A stretch of 64,000 nucleotides of DNA from Aureispira sp963837355 (GTDB lineage Bacteria > Bacteroidota > Bacteroidia > Chitinophagales > Saprospiraceae): the NCBI GenBank assembly GCA_963837355.1, contig CAWIMY010000002.1, forward strand, positions 310,001-374,000, given 5' to 3'. The notes below the pieces were generated by a model. It was given only the letters and a program-made list of their open reading frames with translations, was not told where the DNA came from and did no database searches. Both the position numbers and the translations under genes were made by a program. Shown here piece after piece: positions 37,558-44,774 of the stretch. Position 1 is the first letter of the stretch; every line of letters starts with the position of its first letter.

Positions 37558-38193
37558 TTAATATTCTTCTGGCCCCTTGATGTTCTCAATCTCTTCTAGA
37601 GAGAGACCTGTTACTTCGGCAATGGTCTCCAACTCTACCCCTCTGCGTTTTAGGCGCAGCGTCATTTGTATTCTCACTTCTTCCACGCGGCGATCGGCTA
37701 GCAGCGCGGCTTCGCGTTGGATGCGATCGACCAGTTCATAAGGCGGCACATATTTGGTGCTTTCTAGGAGTTCTCGCAGGAGCCCCGTATGCGCAAAGGA
37801 GAGGTAGCCCTTTTCAGAAATAATCAGATGATCGAGGACGTTGGTTTTGACAATAATCCCAACTTGTAGCAGCCGATCGGTGAGGTCGCGGTCTTTTGCG
37901 GAGACAGCCAATTCGCCGCCGACTTGGTTGTGGCACAAAATAATCTTAGCGGCTTGCTTTTGAAGAGCCAAGCTGAATACTTCCATCGGCTCCACATTGG
38001 TCGCTTCCAAGGTGCCCCAGCCAATCAACTCGATAAACAACAAGCGGTTGTCCTCGGCCAATCCCAAAATCCAAAAGTGTTCTTGTTGGGGCTCGATTTT
38101 CTCTTCGCGCAACAGCACTTTTTGCATAATGCCATAGATGTCCTCAGAGTTGAGGAGTTTTATATGTTCGGCATCGGTGATGTTGACGCTCAT
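37558..38193 (-). CDS. RadC-like JAB protein, metal site degenerate (copy 1)
   Basis: 211-aa MPN/JAB-domain protein related to RadC but without its N-terminal helix-hairpin-helix domain. The metal motif normally reads HNHPSGELKPS; here it is HNQVGGELAVS, so the second His, the Pro-Ser and the downstream Ser context are changed while the distal Asp (KDRDLTDRL) remains. Catalysis is therefore unlikely. The C-terminus contains a coiled helix and ELETIAEVTGLSLEEIENI, a tail also found in Rpn/PD-(D/E)XK transposase-like proteins. Paralogues lie at 39177 and 41658. Confidence 0.8.
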   Translation of the reverse strand: MSVNITDAEHIKLLNSEDIYGIMQKVLLREEKIEPQQEHFWILGLAEDNRLLFIELIGWGTLEATNVEPMEVFSLALQKQAAKIILCHNQVGGELAVSAKDRDLTDRLLQVGIIVKTNVLDHLIISEKGYLSFAHTGLLRELLESTKYVPPYELVDRIQREAALLADRRVEEVRIQMTLRLKRRGVELETIAEVTGLSLEEIENIKGPEEY

Positions 38194-38423
38194 GATGGGT
38201 GTGGATTAATGAATGAAGAAGCTCTTTCTTAAAATTACTTAATTCTTTTCTAATTTGTCTCTTTTTGGGGATAAAATCCTTGTTGCGGTGTGTTTTTTGG
38301 CTTGTTGTTTCAAATTTTAGGCAATTGTTCTTTTTTCGAGCGCCTATGATTCCCTCACAGGGTCGTTTTGGTAGTATCCCTAATTTCTGCGCTGCCTAAG
38401 GTAGGTATTTCTTGTTCGTTATA

Positions 38424-38463
38424 ACAAAACCGCTGCCCCCTACTAGTGTAAGGAACAGCGGTT
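38424..38463 (-). terminator. Terminator of the small lipoprotein gene
   Basis: AACCGCTG (38428-38435) and CAGCGGTT (38456-38463) form a stem; on the minus strand a short T-run follows. It lies just past the stop at 38486. Confidence 0.6.
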
Positions 38464-38485
38464 GGAAGATCGTAAAACAAGCCAA

Positions 38486-38971
38486 TTAATCTTGGTTGTT
38501 GCTTTCTGCTGGACTAATACGAGCTAAACGAGCCGTTACAGTCACTTCTGTTTTGCTGTAGATAAACCCTAGTCCAAGGACAGGACGTTTGATGCGGGTA
38601 TTGAATTGGGGGTAAAAAACTACATCATAACCCGCGTTTTTTTCCATAAGGTCAAACAAGGCATAGCTTGCTGTGGGATCAACCAAGAGGTTGCCGATTA
38701 CAGGGATGTTCGCAACACTGATTCCTGCTCCAGCATTGTCATCGGCTACACTGCCAGATTCTGTTTTGCCAAAAAGGCGCTTCCAGTCGATACCCAATAC
38801 TCGTACTTGGGTAGCTTCGCCTGTTACTTGAGCAGAGAACTCAAAATCTTGGGCATCCATCTCCACCATTACATTGGGCTGGCGCATCATGCGCGTATTG
38901 GTGACACAAGAAGTAAACGTTAACATAAAGCCAAGGAATAAGGCGATTTTTAGGGATTTCAATAGATTCAT
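38486..38971 (-). CDS. Small lipoprotein, function unknown
   Basis: 161-aa lipoprotein (signal IALFLGFMLTFTSC, lipobox FTSC). The mature protein has a beta-strand pattern (QDFEFSAQVTGEATQVRVLGIDW) and a C-terminal region (VLGLGFIYSKTEVTVTARLA). It includes a Gly/Ala-rich low-complexity loop, and I recognise no named family. It is flanked by RadC-like genes but has its own terminator, so it is likely an independent unit. Confidence 0.7.
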   Translation of the reverse strand: MNLLKSLKIALFLGFMLTFTSCVTNTRMMRQPNVMVEMDAQDFEFSAQVTGEATQVRVLGIDWKRLFGKTESGSVADDNAGAGISVANIPVIGNLLVDPTASYALFDLMEKNAGYDVVFYPQFNTRIKRPVLGLGFIYSKTEVTVTARLARISPAESNNQD

Positions 38972-39176
38972 ATACGGTTCGTATTTTAATAAAAATGGTT
39001 AATATAAGCGTATTGCTTTATCCCCGCTAAAGTAGCTATTTTTTTATAAACTCACAAAGGAAACCTTTCTAGTCTTTCGTAATTTAGGCATCTAACTATA
39101 CACAGGCGTTCCTTTTTTTTTGGAGAGCGGCAAATTATGGGGTATTTGGGGGTTTAAAGCAGCTGGTAATCATGCC

Positions 39177-39845
39177 TTATCCCTTTATGGCCTTCACCAC
39201 TTTTACAGTCAATCCTGTATATTCAGCTACAGCATTGACCTCCATGCCGCTATTTTTGAGGGCAGTAGCGATGGCGAGGATTTTTAAGCGCTCTTCCTCC
39301 TTAGCGATGAAGGTTGCTAGTTCTTTCGCCTCTGCGATACGCTCTTCCATAAGGGCTTCCATTTCGGCGCGGATGCGTTGCGCTACGGCATAGCTGGGAA
39401 CGTATTTAATACTTTTCTCTAGTTCCTCCATCAATCCAATGTCAACAAAAGACAAGTAGCTAATGTCCGAAATAATCAAGTGATCTAGAACGGGTAAATC
39501 CACAATCAACCCTACTTGTATCAATCGGTCGGTGATGTCTTGATCTTCTGGAGAGGGCTTCAATTCACCGCTGGGGTGGTTGTGGCAAAGGATGATCTTT
39601 ACAGCGCGTTTTTGCAAGGCCATGCTGTAGACTTCCATCGGTTCTACAATGGTTTTATTGACCGACCCTAAGCTTATCAGTTCTACAAACAACAATCTAT
39701 TGTTATTGGCTAAGCCCAAAATCCAAAAGTGTTCTTTGTTTTGCTCGATGTCCTCTTCTCGCAATAGTATCTTTTGCATGATGCTGTAGATGCTTTTGGA
39801 ATTGAGCAGCTTTATTTTATCGGCTTTGGAGAGATTGACGTTCAT
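39177..39845 (-). CDS. RadC-like JAB protein (copy 2)
   Basis: 222-aa JAB/MPN protein with an intact metal site: HNHPSGELKPSPEDQD (the HxH, Pro-Ser and Asp ligands), the upstream conserved Glu in LLFVELISLG, and the hydrophobic core ILGLANNNRLLF. The N-terminal RadC helix-hairpin-helix domain is missing; the C-terminal region is helical with GMEVNAVAEYTGLTVKVVKAI, the same tail motif as the other two copies. RadC-like proteins of this kind are often encoded on mobile elements, and their biochemical role is not settled. With copy 3 it brackets the chaperone-toxin cassette in direct orientation. The 26 bp upstream of its start are identical to those of copy 3. Confidence 0.85.
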   Translation of the reverse strand: MNVNLSKADKIKLLNSKSIYSIMQKILLREEDIEQNKEHFWILGLANNNRLLFVELISLGSVNKTIVEPMEVYSMALQKRAVKIILCHNHPSGELKPSPEDQDITDRLIQVGLIVDLPVLDHLIISDISYLSFVDIGLMEELEKSIKYVPSYAVAQRIRAEMEALMEERIAEAKELATFIAKEEERLKILAIATALKNSGMEVNAVAEYTGLTVKVVKAIKG

Positions 39846-39888
39846 AGATAAGAAGATGAATTAGATAAGTAGTAAAAGCTTTTCAGTT

Positions 39889-40308
39889 TTATCCGTAAAC
39901 GAACACGACATCTGAGGTAATGATATTATTTACATTTAGCAATGGCAGAATAAACTGTGAAAAGGGAGTGTGCTCTGTTTTAGAAGCTAAGATTCCTCTA
40001 GCAGTACCCGTAGTAACAGCAAACAAATTAGTAGCAAAATCTACTGGTAGGCGGACGCTATTTCCTTCTATAAATTCATTCCAAACAGCATCTTCTATCC
40101 CGAAATGACAACTAACAATAATCTTCATGATAACCGTCTGTTGCTGTTTAAAGTCAAAAGAAGCAGAAACCCCTACTTGTTGGTTGAGGGGATTTAACGA
40201 AAACCGAAAGGAATGTCCAACCTGGGCTTCTTGATTACCGTTTAAATATTCAGGAAAGGTAGCAAACTGTTCGGTGATAATTCCTTTTAAGGTAAATCCT
40301 ATTCCCAT
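39889..40308 (-). CDS. Putative SecB-like chaperone of a toxin-antitoxin-chaperone operon
   Basis: 139-aa protein with a beta-rich pattern resembling SecB-type chaperones in TAC operons: an N-terminal strand pair (GHSFRFSLNPLNQQVGVSASF), a strand-rich core (IIVSCHFGIEDAVW), then VPVDFATNLFAVTTGTARGILASKTE and a closing SQFILPLLNV. The ARGIL-ASKTEHTPFSQFILP arrangement is the pattern I recall from Bacteroidota SecB-like proteins; I cannot confirm it by search. It lies 3 nt past the antitoxin stop, so it is surely in the same operon. In a TAC the chaperone binds the antitoxin's C-terminal tail and protects it from proteolysis. Confidence 0.55.
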   Translation of the reverse strand: MGIGFTLKGIITEQFATFPEYLNGNQEAQVGHSFRFSLNPLNQQVGVSASFDFKQQQTVIMKIIVSCHFGIEDAVWNEFIEGNSVRLPVDFATNLFAVTTGTARGILASKTEHTPFSQFILPLLNVNNIITSDVVFVYG

Positions 40309-40311
40309 ATA

Positions 40312-40758
40312 TTAACATACTTTTAGATAACTATTTGATTCTTGATTAGTCTCCGCAATAGGAACAGCTACATGAACGCTGTAACTGACCGCAATAAATG
40401 CTTGTGCTGTTGTAGCTTTTTCTTGCCCTTCAAACTCCATCAATGCATTGTCCTCTTGTTTGTGGTAACTTGCTAAAATGGGAATATCCAAGACCTGTTG
40501 CAACTTCACTAAGGTAGATAACGTAAAGTTTTCCTTTCCGCGTACTAATTTATTGATATAAGGAGCGCTCACGCCCATCACTTCTGCCAATTTGTTCTGT
40601 TTCCATCCCAACTCCTCCAGTCGTTCTAATACGTTAGAAGCTATTTTTCCAGATGCTCTAAGCATTTCCCTGTTCGCTATTCGTTCCTTTACTTTTTCTA
40701 CGGTATCGTCCTTTTCTTTGGAAACTAAGTCCAAGAATTTCTCTCTTCTAGTTTTCAT
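40312..40758 (-). CDS. XRE-family antitoxin with C-terminal extension
   Basis: 148-aa regulator. After a charged N-terminal helix it has a Cro/C1-type helix-turn-helix (LEELGWKQNKLAEVMGVSAPYINKLVRGKENFTLSTLVKLQQVL, about residues 50-95). A hydrophobic C-terminal extension of about 50 residues (TAQAFIAVSYSVHVAVPI) follows, which is what a chaperone-addiction (ChAD) tail would look like. The frame opens at 40803; the start MKTRREKF at 40758 gives an 11-nt overlap with the upstream gene, the usual spacing for coupled antitoxin genes. It probably represses the operon. Confidence 0.75.
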   Translation of the reverse strand: MKTRREKFLDLVSKEKDDTVEKVKERIANREMLRASGKIASNVLERLEELGWKQNKLAEVMGVSAPYINKLVRGKENFTLSTLVKLQQVLDIPILASYHKQEDNALMEFEGQEKATTAQAFIAVSYSVHVAVPIAETNQESNSYLKVC

Positions 40759-41269
40759 CTTGTTCTGTTTTAAAATCTTGAAAAGAATCCTTGTCGAAAA
40801 CATGATTATCTACAAGGTAGTTTTTTACTTCTTTTAGCTTTGTAAGCTCTTGCATCAATTCCTCACTATCTTGCATTGCTCTGACTACCTTTATTCCTCC
40901 TCCTGTAATGAGATAGATATTAGCATCTATTCGAAGGGCATAAATCCTTAAATAACTCTTTCTGTTAGGTTTACCTTTCTGTAAAGACAACCTAACAAAT
41001 CCCATTTCTTGATTGTGTAAAGGTTGAAAAAAACTAGCTAACCGCTCTTTTCCTTCCGCTTCAGCATATATCAAATCATCAATATCGTAAGCGTCCTCTA
41101 CTACCTGTTCTTTGAATAGACCAATATCTGGAACAGCAGCCTGCTTTGCAAATTCGTGCAGGTACAATTGATCTGTCCATAATTCTATCAGCCTGTGGTA
41201 CTCTGCACTTATCTCTCCTTCATAACGTACAGCGTATAAAGACTCCGCGAATATAGTAACTATCTCCAT
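40748..41269 (-). CDS. Putative toxin of the TAC operon (HigB/RelE-like candidate)
   Basis: 173-aa protein of no firm family. The second half (YLRIYALRIDANIYLITGGGIKVVRAMQD, about residues 100-135) resembles the core strand pair of RelE/HigB-type RNases, followed by a helical C-terminus (ELTKLKEVKNYLVDNHVFDKDSF). The first half has an acidic helical region (DAYDIDDLIYAEAEGKERL). It is placed first in a three-gene operon with an overlapping XRE gene downstream, the reverse of classical toxin-antitoxin order but the normal order in HigB-HigA systems. The function as toxin is inferred from context. Confidence 0.5.
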   Translation of the reverse strand: MEIVTIFAESLYAVRYEGEISAEYHRLIELWTDQLYLHEFAKQAAVPDIGLFKEQVVEDAYDIDDLIYAEAEGKERLASFFQPLHNQEMGFVRLSLQKGKPNRKSYLRIYALRIDANIYLITGGGIKVVRAMQDSEELMQELTKLKEVKNYLVDNHVFDKDSFQDFKTEQDEN

Positions 41270-41398
41270 AAAGTTAACTCACAGGTTTATTTTTAACAAG
41301 AATCTCTCCATATTGTTTACCTAAGGATCTTATTATAACGAGGAATAAGAGCTTTATGAAAAGCTCCCACTTAAACTCAACGACTAGATATAACTTAC

Positions 41399-41671
41399 TA
41401 CAAGATACTGTAAATAATTTAAATTTAAAATAACAACTCTTGTTTTAAGCTACTTAAAAATGTGTGTGATAATAGCACGTTCAAGGTACTACAAGGCCGT
41501 AAGGTACTCTTGTTTCCTGATTTGGGTTGCTATGCCAATTGGCATAAAAAAGCCACTACCTTAAACCAAGTAGGCTTTAAAATAGTGGTTTCTGATTTGT
41601 TAGAACGCCATGCTTTCAACGCTGACCAGCAAGCAGGCTTTGATTTAGCTGCTTATTTTATTCAGCGGGAT
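41399..41671 (+). pseudogene. C-terminal remnant of a DUF6371-like mobile-element protein
   Basis: The frame around 41462-41671 encodes KVLQGRKVLLFPDLGCYANWHKKA and FKIVVSDLLERHAFNADQQAGFDLAAYF, which I recognise as the C-terminal (toprim-like) part of DUF6371 proteins that occur on Bacteroidota plasmids and integrative elements. The N-terminal zinc and primase-like parts are absent. The 3' end runs into the 3' end of the RadC-like gene on the opposite strand. It is best read as debris of a mobile element, not a functional gene. Confidence 0.65.
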
Positions 41672-42293
41672 AGTTATTTATCCCCTCCACTTCCTCCATG
41701 CTCAATCCTGTGATCCGCACAATAGCAGTAAGCGCAATGCCTTCCTCTTTCATCCGTGCAGCCATAGTGTATTTCGCGGCTTCTAGCTTCTGTTCCATAA
41801 TCTCTTTAGCATCCGCCTTAATTCTTCTAATCAAGTCATAGGAGGGGACGTACTTGGTACTCTTCTTTAGAATGTTCAGCAAACCGATATATTCAAAAGA
41901 TAGGTAGCTAATATCAGAAATGATTAAGTGGTCAATGACAGGCATGTTAACAATAATACCCACTTGAATTAGACGGTTAGTAATGTCTTTGTCTTGCTCG
42001 GATGGTTTTAATTCGCCACTTGGGTGGTTATGGCATAGGATGATTTTTACCGCCTGTTTTTGGAGAGCTAGACTAAATACCTCCATTGGTTCTACCAAGG
42101 TAGCCTTCACTGTACCCAAGCTGATTAATTCTATAAAAAGTAATCTATTATTGTTGGCTAGACCAAGAATCCAGAAGTGTTCTTTGTTTTGATCCACCTT
42201 CTCTTCTCTTAGAAGTACCTTTTGCATGATGCTATAAATATCCTCTGAATTGAGCAGCTTTATTTTATCCGCTTTGGAAAGATTGACGTTCAT
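41658..42293 (-). CDS. RadC-like JAB protein (copy 3)
   Basis: 211-aa JAB/MPN protein close to copy 2. Metal-site motif HNHPSGELKPSEQDKD is intact, the conserved Glu lies in LLFIELISLG, and the C-terminal tail has GIALTAIVRITGLSMEEVEGI. It lacks the RadC N-terminal helix-hairpin-helix domain. Its N-terminus (MNVNLSKADKIKLLNS) and upstream leader are nearly identical to copy 2 (39177-39845), which supports recent duplication. The two copies are in direct orientation about 2.45 kb apart and flank the chaperone-antitoxin-toxin genes. The function is unknown; it may act in mobile-element biology. Confidence 0.85.
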   Translation of the reverse strand: MNVNLSKADKIKLLNSEDIYSIMQKVLLREEKVDQNKEHFWILGLANNNRLLFIELISLGTVKATLVEPMEVFSLALQKQAVKIILCHNHPSGELKPSEQDKDITNRLIQVGIIVNMPVIDHLIISDISYLSFEYIGLLNILKKSTKYVPSYDLIRRIKADAKEIMEQKLEAAKYTMAARMKEEGIALTAIVRITGLSMEEVEGINNYPAE

Positions 42294-42423
42294 AGATAAG
42301 AAGATGAATTAGAGGAGTGGGAAAAGGATTTTAATAAATGTAACTAAAACCAAACTATTAATCCCTATTTTCTCTAAGAATTTAGAAGAGCGCCCCCCCT
42401 CTATTGCTAAAAAGGATGTACCC

Positions 42424-42467
42424 ACACAAAAAAAGAGCCTCCAAAGCTAACGCTTCAAAGGCTCTTT
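42424..42467 (-). terminator. Terminator downstream of tRNA-Pro
   Basis: AAAGAGCCT (42432-42440) and AGGCTCTTT (42459-42467) with further inner pairing (AAAGC/GCTT) form a stem; minus-strand T residues follow (plus-strand AAAAAAA near 42428-42434). It lies 14 nt past the tRNA 3' end. Confidence 0.75.
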
Positions 42468-42480
42468 AAATTTTAAGTAG

Positions 42481-42553
42481 TCGGAATGACAGGACTTGAA
42501 CCTGCGACTTCACGCCCCCCAGGCGCGTACTCTACCAACTGAGCTACATTCCG
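42481..42553 (-). tRNA. tRNA-Pro (anticodon GGG)
   Basis: A 73-nt cloverleaf on the minus strand: acceptor CGGAATG pairs with CATTCCG, discriminator A; D-arm GCTC/GAGT with AGTTGGTA loop; anticodon stem CGCGC/GCGTG with loop CTGGGGG (anticodon GGG); T-arm GCAGG-TTCAAGT-CCTGT. CCA is not encoded. The C1-G72 pair is typical of tRNA-Pro. Its 3' side faces the accessory region, so it may have served as an integration site. Confidence 0.93.
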
Positions 42554-42647
42554 ATCTTGTGCGCTTTTTCCAACGCGGGGGCGTAAGATAGAACTTGTTG
42601 GTGGAGTCTGCAAGAAAAGGGCTGACTATTTGTTAGTTTTTTTCTGT

Positions 42648-43421
42648 TTACAAATCTTCTAGCAACGCAACGGCGCGCTCTTGATAGAGGTGGGCGGTCT
42701 TTTTGCTGATGGCTTCAAGCTCGGCTTGCGCTTCTTCTTTGCGGTTGAGCTTGATGTAGGCTAAGGCGGTCATCCATTCTGCTTCTTGGCGGTAGGTGGA
42801 ATCGCTGCTGCTGGTAACACTTTCTAAGGCGTCTAGGGCGGCTTCTGCTTTGCCTTGTGCAAGTTGGGCGATGCCCAAGATCACGAGCGATTGGTAATCC
42901 GATTGCGCCTGTTCGGTGAAGTTTTGGCGGTAGTCTTGGAGCAACTGGATGCAGGTTTTGTAATCCTGATCGCGGTAGGCGATTAACGCGGCGCGTTTGA
43001 GTTGCTCGGCATTGGTCAAGTCTTCGGCAGCGCGAAAGCTGTTGAGGTCAATGGCAATGGATTGGGAGGCGGCGAAATTTTGATTAAAGAGGTTGTTATT
43101 GGTTAATTGATACGCCAACACACTTAAAAAAAGCAGTGCGGCCGCAGCTGCCATATAGAAATATTGTTTTAAAGAGCGCAACACAGGCGTTTTTTTGCGG
43201 GTCTGCTGGCTTTGGTATTCGTTTTCAAATTCGGTTAGCATTGGGGCAAATGCCTCGCTGCGCAATCCTTGAAAGCCATCAAAGATGGCCTCATAAGCAT
43301 CTACTTCGGTCTGAAAGCCAGGATCTACTTGCAAGAGTTGTTGGAAGGCTGATTTTTCTTTACCGCGTAGCTGACCTGTGTGATAGGCTTCTATGAGTTT
43401 TATCTTGTCGATTTTTGACAT
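42648..43421 (-). CDS. Anti-sigma-like membrane protein with TPR domain
   Basis: 257-aa protein. The N-terminus (MSKIDKIKLIEAYHTGQLRGKEKSAFQQLL) resembles the start of anti-sigma-type proteins encoded with Bacteroidota ECF sigma genes; a single transmembrane segment (YFYMAAAAALLFLSVLAYQL, about residues 87-106) is followed by a periplasmic TPR-like helical region (AALIAYRDQDYKTCIQLLQDY and similar repeats). It lies 111 nt downstream of the sigma-factor gene on the same strand, which supports the anti-sigma assignment. The signal that releases the sigma factor is unknown. Confidence 0.75.
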   Translation of the reverse strand: MSKIDKIKLIEAYHTGQLRGKEKSAFQQLLQVDPGFQTEVDAYEAIFDGFQGLRSEAFAPMLTEFENEYQSQQTRKKTPVLRSLKQYFYMAAAAALLFLSVLAYQLTNNNLFNQNFAASQSIAIDLNSFRAAEDLTNAEQLKRAALIAYRDQDYKTCIQLLQDYRQNFTEQAQSDYQSLVILGIAQLAQGKAEAALDALESVTSSSDSTYRQEAEWMTALAYIKLNRKEEAQAELEAISKKTAHLYQERAVALLEDL

Positions 43422-43532
43422 GTCTGTCTGGTTTTTGATTTAGTAAGATAGTAGTTTTCGGTGTGTCCGCTGTTGAGAGCGGGTTGGGTGTTGTGTGTGT
43501 GTTTTCCAAATCGTCTTCGGAATGGATTTTGG

Positions 43533-44135
43533 TTAGTCTAGTTCGTTGTCTTGGGAGAAATTCTGATTGGCCTCCTCTTGTACCATTGCTCTTAATCGCT
43601 TTAAACAGAGCGATTTTCTTTTTCTAAGGACGCGCGCGTCGCTGTAGTTCATGGCAGCTGCCACCGCTTCGGGGTGCATACCTTTGACAAACAACATTTT
43701 TAAAATAGCTGAGCAAGGATCTCCAATTTTGGTGAGTAAATGCCGTACTAATGCTTTATTGTCTTCGTGTCGTTCTTCTTCTTCTATAGTATCCAAAACA
43801 GAATCGGCTGTTTCCTGCTCTTCAATTTGGTCAATCGGCAACCTAGTTTCGCGCTCATTAATTCGGCGGCGCTGCAGAATAAGATTTCTACCGATAGAGC
43901 AGAGGTAAGTAAGTGGTTTGCTCTTCAACTCGTTTAAGGTTCCACACAGCACGTTATTGTATAGAATCAAGTAAGCTTGTTGGTAAATATCTATAGCCTC
44001 TGACTCCGTGGTTTGAAAATTTTTAAAGCACCAAGCTTTGAATATCGTTCTATGCTCGTTATAAAAATCTTGCAGTCCTCTTCGGTCGTTATTCCTGATT
44101 GCTTCAAAGATTCGTTCGTTATACTTCTCCTTCAT
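43533..44135 (-). CDS. RNA polymerase sigma-70 family (ECF-like) sigma factor
   Basis: 200-aa ECF-type sigma factor. Region 2 runs roughly from residue 12 to 90 (RRGLQDFYNEHRTIFKAWC, EAIDIYQQAYLILYNN, SKPLTYLCSIGRNLIL), and region 4 from 135 to 190 (DPCSAILKMLFVKGMHPEAVAAAMNYSDARVLRKRKSLCLKRL), which carries the promoter-binding helix-turn-helix. It is followed by the anti-sigma-like TPR gene. Autoregulation is typical for this class but not shown by the sequence. Confidence 0.85.
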   Translation of the reverse strand: MKEKYNERIFEAIRNNDRRGLQDFYNEHRTIFKAWCFKNFQTTESEAIDIYQQAYLILYNNVLCGTLNELKSKPLTYLCSIGRNLILQRRRINERETRLPIDQIEEQETADSVLDTIEEEERHEDNKALVRHLLTKIGDPCSAILKMLFVKGMHPEAVAAAMNYSDARVLRKRKSLCLKRLRAMVQEEANQNFSQDNELD

Positions 44136-44774
44136 TTATCTCTGGAATTGGCAATTTGTTACCGCTAGCGCGAATTTTTTTCTAAAAAACATCAATAAAT
44201 AACCAAAATTAAGGGTTTGCGCCTTAAATTTTAACAATTGATCGTCAAAATCAAGTTTTTTTGCGGCGTTTTGCTCGGGGGTTTTCGGCATTTCTCGTTA
44301 TAAAACAGGAAGCTTATCCTACTTTATACGGCTTTTCAAAGAGCTATTTCGTCCGTATAAAATACTCTTACTTCCCCCACAAGTACCATACATAAGGCAG
44401 CCTAACGCGTCCTTTTATCCCTCTCCGAAAGTACTTGCCAAGCAAACGAAAGTTGGTAAAAGTATCATTTTTCCATCAAAATATAGCGCCCGCTTCTGCG
44501 GATTTTTTATCCTCATTCCTTGTAAACTAGTCGAAAAAATCGAAGAAAGCCTTAGCTTTTGACTATTTTTGAACAACAAGGCATCACAGAACAAGTTCTC
44601 TATTGCCTGTTTTTTACAAAGAAGAAAGGCATCCATTGGGGCAACAATTCCCGCCTCTTATTGTCCATTAGTTCAACTTAACTATTTCTTACTAGGAAAT
44701 AAATCCCCCACCTTGCACCAGTGATAACCGCAAGACCTACGGGAATTCGTTCCATTATAAAATTATCATCGTAT
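44136..44774. other. Divergent intergenic region between sigma factor and M16 genes
   Basis: A 639-bp AT-rich gap. The candidate sigma promoter at 44204-44211 is the only element I can support. No RNA gene, repeat or significant open frame was recognised. Confidence 0.5.
44204..44211 (-). promoter_or_regulatory. Candidate -7 element for the sigma-factor gene
   Basis: TAATTTTG on the minus strand fits TAnnTTTG, about 69 nt before the start at 44135. A TTG at 44235-44237 lies 23 nt upstream, slightly long for a -33 box. Confidence 0.35.

Noticed and set aside
41462..41713. Intact 83-aa gene
   Set aside because: It is only the C-terminal part of a longer family and its last codons overlap the RadC-like gene.
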